Assembly: GCA_041609995.1 (NCBI GenBank) | Contig: JBFIPU010000066.1 | Span: forward strand, 1-15,241 | Length of the DNA stretch: 15,241 bases | Reading direction: 5' to 3' | Source: JABDOU01 sp041609995 | GTDB lineage: Bacteria; Actinomycetota; Acidimicrobiia; Spongiisociales; SHLN01 | Part shown: in pieces, positions 7,160 to 14,062 of the stretch | How positions within the stretch are numbered: position 1 is the stretch's first letter | How the letters are laid out: each line of letters opens with the position of its first letter | Made by a program: the position numbers and the translations under genes | The notes under the pieces: model-generated | Seen by the model: the letters and a program-made list of their open reading frames with translations, nothing else | What the model was told of the DNA's origin: nothing | Databases searched by the model: none

Positions 7160-8445
7160 ATCGAGTCGCTGAGGCGTCTCTCATCGCGGGGGCGGCGGTG
7201 CTGGCGGCGTTGGGCGTGGCCATCGCCAATCTCAGCGCCGGTGGTTCCGTCGACGCCCAAGTGGCGCTGACCTTCATCAGCTTCCTCGTTGCATGGGGGG
7301 GATTCTGGATAACGGTGCGAAGGCTGGCACCCGGGGCGAACCCCTACCTGTTGCCACTCGCCTCCCTCCTGTCGGCCATCGGAATCGCGGAGATCTACCG
7401 GCTCAACCCCGCGCTGGGATCTCTACAGAGGTGGTGGCTCCTGACTGCCGCCGCTCTTGGATCGCTCACCATCTTCTGGCTCCGGCGGGGAACGACGGTG
7501 CTGCGCAGATACCGGTACCTCCTGCTTCTGATCGGCCTCGTTCTGCTCCTGGCACCACTCCTGCCCGGCTCCTGGCCGTTGGGCGGTGTGTCGGTCAATG
7601 GGTCCCGGCTCTGGCTACGCCTCAACCTGTGGGAAGGCTCTTCGATCCGATTCCAACCCGGGGAGCTCGCCAAGCTGGCGTTGATCGTCTTCTTCGCCAG
7701 CTATCTCGCGGAGCGTCGGCACGCCTTGAGAGAGGTTCACCGCCGGATCGGGAACCTGGAACTGCCCGAACCCCGTCAGCTGATGCCGTTGGTAGCCGCC
7801 TGGCTGGTGAGCCTCATCGTGATCATCTACGAGCGCGACCTGGGGGCATCGCTGCTTCTCTTCGCCGTGTTCATCGCCATGCTGTACATGGCCACCGGCC
7901 AGGGAATCTTCCCCGCTGCCGGAGTCGGACTCTTCGCGCTCGGGGCGGTGGGAGCATTCCAGGCATTCGATCACGTCCGACGCCGATACGATGCCTGGAC
8001 GGCACCTTTTGAAGACTTCGAAGGCGCCGGTTACCAAATCGCCCAGAGCCTTTTTGCCATGGGTTCCGGCTCGATAGCCGGATCGGGTATCGGCCTCGGG
8101 CGACCCGACCTCATCCCGAGTGCCGCCACCGACTTCATCTTCGCCGCCATTGCCGAAGAGACCGGCTTCGTGGGTGCGGTCGGCGTACTGATCGGCTACG
8201 CGCTGCTGATAGCTGCCGGATTCGGGATTGCGGTACGCAGCCGCGATCCTTTTCGGAAGCTCCTGGCGGCCGGGATCACCACGGTGATGGGCGTGCAAAC
8301 CATCCTGATCGTCGGTGGCGTGACCCGCCTGCTGCCTCTGACCGGCATCACGCTGCCCTTCATGTCCTACGGCGGTTCATCGCTCCTGGCGAACACGATC
8401 GGTCTGTCGCTGTTGCTCGTCGTCTCGCAGGAGGAACATCGGTGA
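7156..8445 (+). CDS. rodA: SEDS-family peptidoglycan glycosyltransferase (RodA/FtsW)
   Basis: This 429-residue polytopic membrane protein polymerises lipid II into glycan strands. Many hydrophobic segments span the whole length. SEDS landmarks are clear: FQPGELAKLALIVFFASYL (167-184), IYERDLGASLLLF with Asp228 (the expected catalytic aspartate), YQIAQSLFAMGSGSIAGSG (293-311), TDFIFAAIAEETGFVG (325-340) and TGITLPFMSYGGSSLLAN (396-413). Two extra N-terminal helices precede the core, as in actinobacterial RodA. The GTG start overlaps the phosphatase stop (GTGA), and the stop overlaps the PBP start in the same way, which should keep SEDS and PBP in a fixed ratio. I prefer RodA to FtsW because of the neighbouring pbpA and the synteny. 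The sequence alone does not exclude a division role. Confidence 0.93.
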   Translation: MNRVAEASLIAGAAVLAALGVAIANLSAGGSVDAQVALTFISFLVAWGGFWITVRRLAPGANPYLLPLASLLSAIGIAEIYRLNPALGSLQRWWLLTAAALGSLTIFWLRRGTTVLRRYRYLLLLIGLVLLLAPLLPGSWPLGGVSVNGSRLWLRLNLWEGSSIRFQPGELAKLALIVFFASYLAERRHALREVHRRIGNLELPEPRQLMPLVAAWLVSLIVIIYERDLGASLLLFAVFIAMLYMATGQGIFPAAGVGLFALGAVGAFQAFDHVRRRYDAWTAPFEDFEGAGYQIAQSLFAMGSGSIAGSGIGLGRPDLIPSAATDFIFAAIAEETGFVGAVGVLIGYALLIAAGFGIAVRSRDPFRKLLAAGITTVMGVQTILIVGGVTRLLPLTGITLPFMSYGGSSLLANTIGLSLLLVVSQEEHR

Positions 8446-9890
8446 ATCGTTCGATCCGGCTCGTGGCGGCCTCGATCTACCTCTTCTTCGGCCTGCTCGT
8501 GTTGACGCTCACCTACGTGCAGGTCATCAAGGGTCCAGAGTTCCGGGACGACCCCCGCAACCCGCGCCTGCTGGCGTCCCGAGCCGGACGGGAGCGAGGA
8601 CCGATCATCGCCCGTGACGGTCAGCTCGTCGCCACGTCAGTCGAGGTGGCCACCCAGACGGGGGCGTTCGAGCGTCGGTACCCATTCGGGTCTCTCTACG
8701 CCCACCCGGTGGGGTACGCCACGTTCTTGTTCGCCGAACGGGGTCTGGAGGCCGAGAGGAGCTCCGACCTGTCGTCGAGCCGCAACCTGACCTTCTCGGG
8801 AATGATCGACGAATTGCTCGGACGCGACACGGACGGGCAGGGAATGCGACTCACGCTGGCACCGGACGTGCAACAGGCGGCCCGGGCCGGGTTGGGCGAA
8901 CAGATCGGGGCCGTGGTGGCAATCGAGCCGTCGACCGGAGAGGTGCTGGCCATGTATTCCTCGCCCAGCTTCGACCCGAACAGGCTGGTGGAGGGTGACA
9001 CCGAATACGGGGAATCGATCAACCGCGACCTCGACAAGCCGCTCCTCGACCGGGCCCGGGCCGAGTTGTATCCGCCTGGTTCGGCCTTCAAGGTCATCAC
9101 AACGGCTGCGGCCCTGGAATCGGGGACAGCCAACACCCAGACACTGTTCGAAGACGTCCCGGCACTGGCGTTGCCGGGATCGACCTCCACCATCTCCAAC
9201 TTCAACGACGCCCTGTGCAACGGTGGAGAGCCGATGACGCTGGCCGTTGCATTCGAGCGTTCCTGCAACACGGTGTTCGGTCAGCTCGGGCTCGAGATGG
9301 GACCCGACGAATTGGTCGACATGGCCGAGGCGTTCGGGTTCAACCAGAAGCTCGGCTTCGACCTGACCCACATCGAATCTCCGATTCCGGTCGACTTCTC
9401 CGGCAATCTGGCCGGGTTGGCGCAGTCGGCGATCGGCGAGCGAGATGTGAGAACCACGCCTCTCCAGATGGCGGTCATCGCCGCTACCGTTGCCAACGGG
9501 GGCATCAGCATGCAGCCTTATCTCGTGGCGGAAACCTTTGATCGAGAACTGACCGTCCTAGGTAGCACCCAACCCGCCATCCGGGAACGCCCGGTTGGGC
9601 CGGGAACGGCGGCGGCGCTCGAGGAGTTGATGATCAAGACAGTGAATCAAGGCACCGGCCGGGGGGCCCGGATCGAGGGTGTCCAGGTGGGCGGCAAGAC
9701 GGGCACCGCCCAGGGAGCGGGAGGGAATCCCGACGCGTGGTTCATCGGCTTCGCGAAAAGCGGCGATCGATCCATCGCCGTAGCGGTCGTGGTCGAGAAC
9801 GGTGGAGACGCCGGAGCCGATGCCACCGGGGGTCGCGTGGCCGCCCCGATTGCTCGCGATGTCATGGCAGCCTGGGTCGGCAGCCCATGA
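8442..9890 (+). CDS. pbpA: Class B penicillin-binding protein (PbpA type)
   Basis: This 482-residue D,D-transpeptidase cross-links peptidoglycan made by the SEDS partner. One N-terminal signal-anchor helix (about 6-27) precedes a short pedestal/dimerisation region (about 35-135) with the RG/GxIxxRDG pattern at 52-60. The transpeptidase domain has all three active-site motifs: SAFK with Ser214 and Lys217, SCN at 274-276 and KTGTAQG from Lys419. Length and architecture match mycobacterial PbpA (about 490 residues), and no PASTA domains are present. The GTG start overlaps rodA by 4 nt (GTGA), and its stop overlaps the kinase start (ATGA). The SEDS-bPBP pair adjacent to the kinase suggests that phospho-signalling regulates this synthase. 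Confidence 0.95.
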   Translation: MNRSIRLVAASIYLFFGLLVLTLTYVQVIKGPEFRDDPRNPRLLASRAGRERGPIIARDGQLVATSVEVATQTGAFERRYPFGSLYAHPVGYATFLFAERGLEAERSSDLSSSRNLTFSGMIDELLGRDTDGQGMRLTLAPDVQQAARAGLGEQIGAVVAIEPSTGEVLAMYSSPSFDPNRLVEGDTEYGESINRDLDKPLLDRARAELYPPGSAFKVITTAAALESGTANTQTLFEDVPALALPGSTSTISNFNDALCNGGEPMTLAVAFERSCNTVFGQLGLEMGPDELVDMAEAFGFNQKLGFDLTHIESPIPVDFSGNLAGLAQSAIGERDVRTTPLQMAVIAATVANGGISMQPYLVAETFDRELTVLGSTQPAIRERPVGPGTAAALEELMIKTVNQGTGRGARIEGVQVGGKTGTAQGAGGNPDAWFIGFAKSGDRSIAVAVVVENGGDAGADATGGRVAAPIARDVMAAWVGSP

Positions 9891-11857
9891 ATACGGGCGA
9901 CTCCTATCATGCTTCCGATGTCGTCGGACGTCACATGAACGAGCAACTCCTGGCAGGGCGCTACCGCCTCACCCAGCATCTGGCGCGCGGTGGCATGGCC
10001 GACGTTTGGGAGGCAGCCGATCAACTTCTCCAGCGGCGAGTGGCTGTCAAGATCCTCCACGCCGCCCACTCTTCTGACCCTGCCTTCATCTCGAGGTTCA
10101 AACGCGAGGCGATGGCGGCGGCCAACCTGAGCCACCCCAACATCGTGAGCATCTTCGACACCGGTCAGCAGGAGGGGATCCGCTACATCGTGATGGAGCT
10201 CGTCGAGGGGAAAACGCTTCGAGACGTGCTGCGAGCCGAAGGCTCCGTGCATCCCCGGCGGGCCTCAGAGATCGCGACTGAGGTGGCGGCCGCCCTCGAA
10301 GTCGCCCACCGGGGTGGCCTGGTGCACCGCGATGTCAAGCCGGGCAACATCATGCTGAGGGGTGACGGGAGTGTGAAGGTCACCGACTTCGGCATCGCAC
10401 GGGCTTGGGACGACTCCGAGGAACTCACCCGCACCGGCGCCGTCATCGGAACGGCCACGTACTTCAGCCCTGAGCAGGCGCAGGGCCTGCCCGCCGATGC
10501 TCGATCTGACATCTACTCGCTGGGGATCGTCCTCTATGAGATGTTGGCGGGAAAGCCTCCGTATTCGGGCGAGAGCCCGGTGTCGGTCGCATACCAGCAC
10601 GTGTCCGAGTTCGCCGCCCCGCCATCGTCCATCAACCAAGACGTCCCCCCGGAACTCGACGCCATCGTCATGCGGGCCCTCGAAAAGGGTCCGGCCGATC
10701 GGTATGTGACAGCCGAGGCGATGCGCGAAGACCTGCTTCGGTACCTGCAGGGACTCCCGGTGGAGGCAGCACTCACCACCGACGTCTCGACACGGCTGGT
10801 GGCGACACCCACCCCCCCTCCACCTCCACCGACCGCCCCACCCGAAGAGGCCTACCGCCAGGCCATGGAGATGCCACCGAACCGCGGCGTGTCATGGGGG
10901 GTGATCTTGGGTGTGATAGCCGTCTTGGCCGTCACGGTGGTCGGGTTTTTTTTCGTCGCACGGGGCCTGTCCGAGCCGGACCCCGAGGCGCTGTTGATCG
11001 ATGTTCCCAACATCGAGTCATTCACCAGAGCTCAGGCCGAGGAGGCGATCCAGGACGCCGACCTGCGGATCCGCACGACCCGCGAACCATCAGATGAGGT
11101 TTCGGAGGGTCTGGTGATTCGCACCGAACCTCCCGCTGGGGCAAAGGTCGAACCGAAGTCGACAGTCATCGTCGTGATCTCCGATGGGCCCGAGACATTC
11201 GCCGTTCCCAACGTCATCGACCTGGATCTGGCCACGGCTACTGCTGAGCTGACGGCACAAAACCTCCTGGTGGCGGTAGAGGAGGTCAACGACACCCAGG
11301 TCGTGGCCGGCCTCGTCATGGCACAGGATCCCCCGGCCGGCACCTCCCAACTGCGGGGGACGACGGTGACACTGACTGTCTCCAAAGGCCCGAAGGAAGT
11401 GGTTTTGGTCGAATACTTCGGGTTCGAGGAGGCCCAGGCCTCGGTGGCGTTGGCGAACCTCGGCATCGAGGTACAACGCGAGCTGGAATTCCACCCGTCG
11501 GTGCCGGAAGGCATCGTCATACGAACCAACCCCCCGGCGGGAGCGGTCATCAAGGAGACCGACACCGTCACCGTGATCGTCTCCCGAGGTCCGGAACCGG
11601 TCGAGGTCCCGAATGTGTTGGGCGACGACGCCCAGGCCGCCCGCAACGCGGTGGAATCCCTGGGTCTCGTCTACACGGAGGGCGAACCAACAGAGGTCCC
11701 GATCAACTCGGGCCTGGGAGGAACGGTCCAAAGCCAATTCCCCACTGCCGGTGTGCTGCTCGAGCCCGGAGGACTCGTCACCGTGAGCATCGGATTCGAG
11801 CCGGAGCCGCCGCCGGAAGAGCCGCCCCCTGACGGTGGCGAGGGCGGCGACGGTTAA
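9887..11857 (+). CDS. pknB: PASTA-domain Ser/Thr protein kinase (PknB/StkP type)
   Basis: This 656-residue transmembrane kinase has a catalytic domain at about 26-290: glycine loop LARGGMADV, Lys55 in VAVK, catalytic HRDVKPGN with Asp149, DFG at 167-169, and activation loop TRTGAVIGTATYFSPEQ at 181-197 with threonines available for autophosphorylation. A proline-rich juxtamembrane stretch (308-319) leads to one membrane helix (about 336-359). Four PASTA repeats follow outside the cell, at about 371-434, 437-502, 505-569 and 571-636, then an acidic Pro/Gly tail. PASTA domains of this family bind muropeptides or lipid II. The reading frame is open upstream inside pbpA, but ATG 9887 overlaps the pbpA stop (ATGA) and fits the family start; Met17 at 9935 is an alternative. 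No PknA partner is encoded here, unlike in mycobacteria. Confidence 0.95.
   Translation: MNTGDSYHASDVVGRHMNEQLLAGRYRLTQHLARGGMADVWEAADQLLQRRVAVKILHAAHSSDPAFISRFKREAMAAANLSHPNIVSIFDTGQQEGIRYIVMELVEGKTLRDVLRAEGSVHPRRASEIATEVAAALEVAHRGGLVHRDVKPGNIMLRGDGSVKVTDFGIARAWDDSEELTRTGAVIGTATYFSPEQAQGLPADARSDIYSLGIVLYEMLAGKPPYSGESPVSVAYQHVSEFAAPPSSINQDVPPELDAIVMRALEKGPADRYVTAEAMREDLLRYLQGLPVEAALTTDVSTRLVATPTPPPPPPTAPPEEAYRQAMEMPPNRGVSWGVILGVIAVLAVTVVGFFFVARGLSEPDPEALLIDVPNIESFTRAQAEEAIQDADLRIRTTREPSDEVSEGLVIRTEPPAGAKVEPKSTVIVVISDGPETFAVPNVIDLDLATATAELTAQNLLVAVEEVNDTQVVAGLVMAQDPPAGTSQLRGTTVTLTVSKGPKEVVLVEYFGFEEAQASVALANLGIEVQRELEFHPSVPEGIVIRTNPPAGAVIKETDTVTVIVSRGPEPVEVPNVLGDDAQAARNAVESLGLVYTEGEPTEVPINSGLGGTVQSQFPTAGVLLEPGGLVTVSIGFEPEPPPEEPPPDGGEGGDG
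10946..10953 (+). other. Run of eight T in the pknB membrane-helix codons
   Basis: Codons for Phe354-Phe356 form TTTTTTTTC, so the in-frame heptamer T TTT TTC (10948-10954) is a classical -1 slip site. The run sits exactly between the kinase and PASTA parts. A -1 shift would end at a TGA at 11095-11097. It may simply be a Phe-rich helix. Confidence 0.4.
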
Positions 11858-11860
11858 CCC

Positions 11861-12706
11861 TTGGCCGCGGAGACCCGCACGGAAGACCGGCAGGTGGTCC
11901 GAGCAAGGAACGCAGCTTTGCTCGAGTGGTGGTCGACCACCGATCGGAACGTCCCCTGGCGAGGCGCCAGGGATCCATGGTTGATCCTCGTCGCCGAGGT
12001 CATGTCTCAGCAGACACAGCTGCCGCGTGTGAGCGAGCGTCTGGCGGAATTCATCGCACGGTTTCCGACGCCCCGCCATCTCGCTGACGCCGACCGGACA
12101 GCGGTGTTGGCTGCCTGGATCGGGCTCGGCTACAACCGGCGCGCCCTCCGCTTGCAGCAGGCAGCCCACCACATCGCAAGCAGCGGCTGGCCGACTGACG
12201 CCGCCGGCCTGCGGGAACTGCCGGGAGTCGGGCCTTACACCGCAGCGGCAGTTGCCAGCCAGGCGTGGGCCGAACCGGTGCCCGCAATCGACACCAACCT
12301 CCGGCGAGTCTTGACCCGCTGGATCGGAGGATCGCCGTCGTCCTCCCAACTCCAAGAGCGTGCCGACCTCTTGATCCCTCAGGATGAGGCCTCGGCTTGG
12401 AACCAGGCGATCATGGACCTGGCGGCGACCATTTGCCGGCCCCGTCCCGAGTGCGCAAAGTGCCCGGTCGAACCGTGGTGCGCCGATCCCTCCGCGTCCG
12501 TACCAACTACTCGCCAGGGTTCCTTCGAGGGCAGCGTGCGCCAGGCACGAGGCCACATCATCCGCCGTCTTGTCGCCGGGCAGGCCGACACCCCGGACCT
12601 GATTGAGGGATTGGCCTCCGACGTGGCTGCCACCGCCCTGCACGCCTTGGAAGAAGAGGGAGTGATCTCTCAAGTCAGTGGAACTTGGAGAGTCACCACC
12701 TTGTGA
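11861..12706 (+). CDS. mutY: A/G-specific adenine glycosylase (MutY family, no NUDIX-like C-terminal domain)
   Basis: This 281-residue base-excision repair enzyme should remove adenine mispaired with 8-oxoguanine. The motifs seen are PWRG (32-35), AEVMSQQTQ with Glu46 as likely catalytic acid, and the helix-hairpin-helix LPGVGPYTAAAV (120-131). IDTNLRRVLTR follows with catalytic Asp144, then four cluster cysteines at 192, 198, 201 and 207. Spacing is C-X5-C-X2-C-X5-C, one residue shorter in the first gap than the usual X6. The C-terminus is only about 70 residues, shorter than the 8-oxoG-recognition domain of E. coli MutY. TTG 11861 lies 3 nt after the pknB stop. GTG 11894 (codon 12), with GGAAG at 11881-11885, is a good alternative start. 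The gene is probably read through from the kinase operon and ends before the hairpin at 12719. Confidence 0.88.
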   Translation: MAAETRTEDRQVVRARNAALLEWWSTTDRNVPWRGARDPWLILVAEVMSQQTQLPRVSERLAEFIARFPTPRHLADADRTAVLAAWIGLGYNRRALRLQQAAHHIASSGWPTDAAGLRELPGVGPYTAAAVASQAWAEPVPAIDTNLRRVLTRWIGGSPSSSQLQERADLLIPQDEASAWNQAIMDLAATICRPRPECAKCPVEPWCADPSASVPTTRQGSFEGSVRQARGHIIRRLVAGQADTPDLIEGLASDVAATALHALEEEGVISQVSGTWRVTTL

Positions 12707-12718
12707 TGGAACACAAGA

Positions 12719-12744
12719 AGAACCCCCGGTTTCCCGGGGGTTCT
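12719..12744. terminator. Hairpin terminator, probably bidirectional, between mutY and a convergent gene
   Basis: AGAACCCCCGG (12719-12729) pairs perfectly with CCGGGGGTTCT (12734-12744) around a 4-nt TTTC loop, an 11-bp GC-rich stem. It lies 13 nt after the mutY stop and 26 nt beyond the stop of the convergent gene. Plus-strand sequence after the stem is only moderately T-rich (CCTGTCTCG). The minus-strand side reads TTCTTCTTGTG, a better tail. Both operons probably end here. Confidence 0.82.
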
Positions 12745-12770
12745 CCTGTCTCGTTCGAGCGATCGGCGGG

Positions 12771-13460
12771 CTAACCAACCAGCTCGTAAACCTCCTGGGG
12801 CACTGGAGGCATCATCAACTCTTCTTCACGGCTCGCCCAGACCATGCCCAACCCGGCCAGAGCGAGGGTGAACCCGATTCCCGCCGTGATGCCGGAAAGT
12901 CCAAGGCCCATCTGCAAGGTCGAGTGGGTGACCGTCCCGACGCCCAGTTCACCGACCAGGCCATGAGCAGTACCGGACCATGCCTGACCGCGGGCCGGGC
13001 CCTCCAGCGGGTGCCTGCGATCGAAGTCGGTCCAGTAACGGCCGTCCACGTCGAACTCGTAGGTTCCTGCCGTGAAGACCTCGCCTTCATACTCGACGTC
13101 TTCGGCCAGAGTCACGGTCTGCGTTCCGTAGATGACGTGATGGGTGATCACGGCCATTTGGTACATGTACTCGGTTGCGGTGTTGACCAAAGGATCGTTC
13201 GGGTCCAAGTCTGACTCGACGACGGGATAGTTCCACTCCTCTTTCAGCATGGTCAGGATCTCCGCCGCAGCCTCGGGGCTACCGCGGTCGACCAGCACGC
13301 CTTCCTCGTTGTAGTTGAGTGTGACGTTCTGGGTCTCGCTGAACGCCTGGAGTGAGTCGTACCCCTCTTGAACCTTGGCAAACGCAACCCCACCGGCGAC
13401 GACGAACACCATACCGATGATCGTGATGACAATACCGAGGGTTCTGAAGCGCTTCGCCAT
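12771..13460 (-). CDS. Uncharacterised two-TM membrane protein with putative Rex/CRP-type operators upstream
   Basis: I do not recognise this 229-residue family. A basic start (MAKRFRTLG) leads into a membrane helix at about 8-29. A region of about 150 residues follows (about 30-183), acidic in its first half, and then a second Gly-rich helix at about 184-208. It ends in a short charged, Met/Pro-containing tail. With both ends cytoplasmic by the positive-inside rule, the middle would be extracytoplasmic. That part contains several histidines (107, 108, 150, 166, 179), no cysteine, and a YEGEVFTAGTYEFDVDGRYW segment that looks like beta structure. The ATG has a strong ribosome binding site, AAAGGAGAG (13474-13466). 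Two palindromic operators lie about 70-110 bp upstream. The gene ends facing mutY at a shared terminator. Coding status is secure; function is unknown. Confidence 0.85.
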   Translation of the reverse strand: MAKRFRTLGIVITIIGMVFVVAGGVAFAKVQEGYDSLQAFSETQNVTLNYNEEGVLVDRGSPEAAAEILTMLKEEWNYPVVESDLDPNDPLVNTATEYMYQMAVITHHVIYGTQTVTLAEDVEYEGEVFTAGTYEFDVDGRYWTDFDRRHPLEGPARGQAWSGTAHGLVGELGVGTVTHSTLQMGLGLSGITAGIGFTLALAGLGMVWASREEELMMPPVPQEVYELVG

Positions 13461-13465
13461 GAGAA

Positions 13466-13474
13466 CTCTCCTTT
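13466..13474 (-). promoter_or_regulatory. Strong ribosome binding site of the 12771-13460 gene
   Basis: The minus strand reads AAAGGAGAG, five bases before the ATG at 13460. It is one of the best Shine-Dalgarno matches in the window and fixes the start of this otherwise unrecognised gene. Confidence 0.75.
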
Positions 13475-13529
13475 CTGTTGATGGGCCCTGAACGGGCCGA
13501 ACTTTGTGTCTTCTGTCTTTGGACAGCTC

Positions 13530-13547
13530 TTGTGAAACTTTTCACAA
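13530..13547. promoter_or_regulatory. Palindromic operator 1, Rex-consensus (TTGTGAA-N4-TTCACAA)
   Basis: TTGTGAAACTTTTCACAA has perfect 8-bp arms around CT and matches the published Rex operator consensus TTGTGAA-N4-TTCACAA at every fixed position. It also satisfies the CRP/GlxR pattern TGTGA-N6-TCACA, so regulator identity is not settled. It lies downstream of the putative -10 box of the minus-strand gene, a repressor-like position. Confidence 0.75.
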
Positions 13548-13551
13548 TCTC

Positions 13552-13569
13552 TTGTGAATATTTTCACAA
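13552..13569. promoter_or_regulatory. Palindromic operator 2, Rex-consensus (TTGTGAA-N4-TTCACAA)
   Basis: TTGTGAATATTTTCACAA has perfect 7-bp arms, and all 14 fixed positions match the Rex consensus. It begins exactly 22 bp after operator 1, about two helical turns, so two dimers could bind on the same DNA face. Its right end overlaps the candidate -10 TACTTT of the minus-strand gene. Confidence 0.75.
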
Positions 13570-13573
13570 AGTA
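13568..13573 (-). promoter_or_regulatory. Candidate -10 box for the 12771-13460 gene
   Basis: The minus strand reads TACTTT, a TANNNT match overlapping operator 2 by two bases. Bound regulator would cover the start site. The -35 region is poor. The predicted leader is about 100 nt and contains two short hairpins, CTGTC-CAAA-GACAG near 13513-13526 and GGCCC-GTTCA-GGGCC near 13482-13498. Confidence 0.35.
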
Positions 13574-13662
13574 TCGCCCATCCTTCTCCCTACCTTTAGG
13601 GCATTAAGTCACGAAGCGCGCGGCCCAACGCCGAGCCAGCACGACTGTGCGATTTCGGCCAG

Positions 13663-13668
13663 TAGGCT
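13663..13668 (+). promoter_or_regulatory. Candidate -10 box for a leaderless transcript of the 13676 gene
   Basis: TAGGCT fits TANNNT and ends 7 nt before the GTG at 13676, the spacing expected if transcription starts on the start codon. No ribosome binding site is visible before that GTG, which fits leaderless translation, common in Actinomycetota. Confidence 0.35.
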
Positions 13669-13675
13669 CGCCCAC

Positions 13676-14062
13676 GTGACCTGGTGGAAGAACCTGCTCC
13701 GAATCTTCAAATCTGAGGCGGCCGACGTGAAGGAAGGCCTCACCAAGTTCGGACAATCTCTCGACACCGAGCTTGCGAAGAAGGAAGCAGAGATGGCCGC
13801 CACGCCGGAAGAGCGGATCGACATGATCCTCGAAGACATCGAGTCCGACGACAGCCTGTCGCAGATCGAAGAGAGGATCAAAGCACGCCAGGCGGGCGTG
13901 GAGGCCGGTGACGAGGTAGAGGAAGCGGTCGAGGACGAGGCAAGGGCGGCAGCCAGAACAACGCCGCCCGACGCCGATTCTGGGCCCGACGCCGATTCTG
14001 GGCTCGACGCCGATTCCGGGCCCGACACCCGCAATGCGACTTCCAGCGAGGACGCCGACTGA
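13676..14062 (+). CDS. Small acidic hypothetical protein with C-terminal hexapeptide repeats
   Basis: This is a 128-residue soluble protein of unknown function. Residues 1-75 are predicted helical and highly charged (WWKNLLRIFKSEAADVKEGL, then runs of Lys/Glu), resembling a short coiled coil. The middle is strongly acidic (AGDEVEEAVEDEARAAA). The tail has three copies of a [PL]DADSG hexapeptide, then PD and an acidic end, probably disordered. The open frame extends upstream to 13478 through the operator palindromes. GTG 13676 is preferred because codon character changes there, the protein begins with an amphipathic helix, and a TAGGCT box sits 7 nt upstream. The gene is divergent from the two-TM gene and may share its control. 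No family was recognised. Confidence 0.68.
   Translation: MTWWKNLLRIFKSEAADVKEGLTKFGQSLDTELAKKEAEMAATPEERIDMILEDIESDDSLSQIEERIKARQAGVEAGDEVEEAVEDEARAAARTTPPDADSGPDADSGLDADSGPDTRNATSSEDAD
13967..14020 (+). repeat. Three tandem 18-nt repeats coding (P/L)DADSG
   Basis: Three in-frame units follow the pattern cccgacgccgattctggg with one or two changes in the third (ctc start, tcc for tct), then a partial fourth unit (cccgac). They encode Pro/Leu-Asp-Ala-Asp-Ser-Gly. Near identity at the DNA level points to recent slippage expansion. Confidence 0.9.

Noticed and set aside
11090..12778. 562-codon minus-strand open frame opposite pknB and mutY
   Set aside because: It lies antisense to two clear genes with intact motifs, spans their boundary and shows no domain. 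It is a shadow of GC-rich codon bias.
13478..13675. Upstream extension of the acidic hypothetical protein
   Set aside because: It would be translated through both operator palindromes and has a non-coding residue mix (Cys/Phe/His-rich) unlike the acidic protein.
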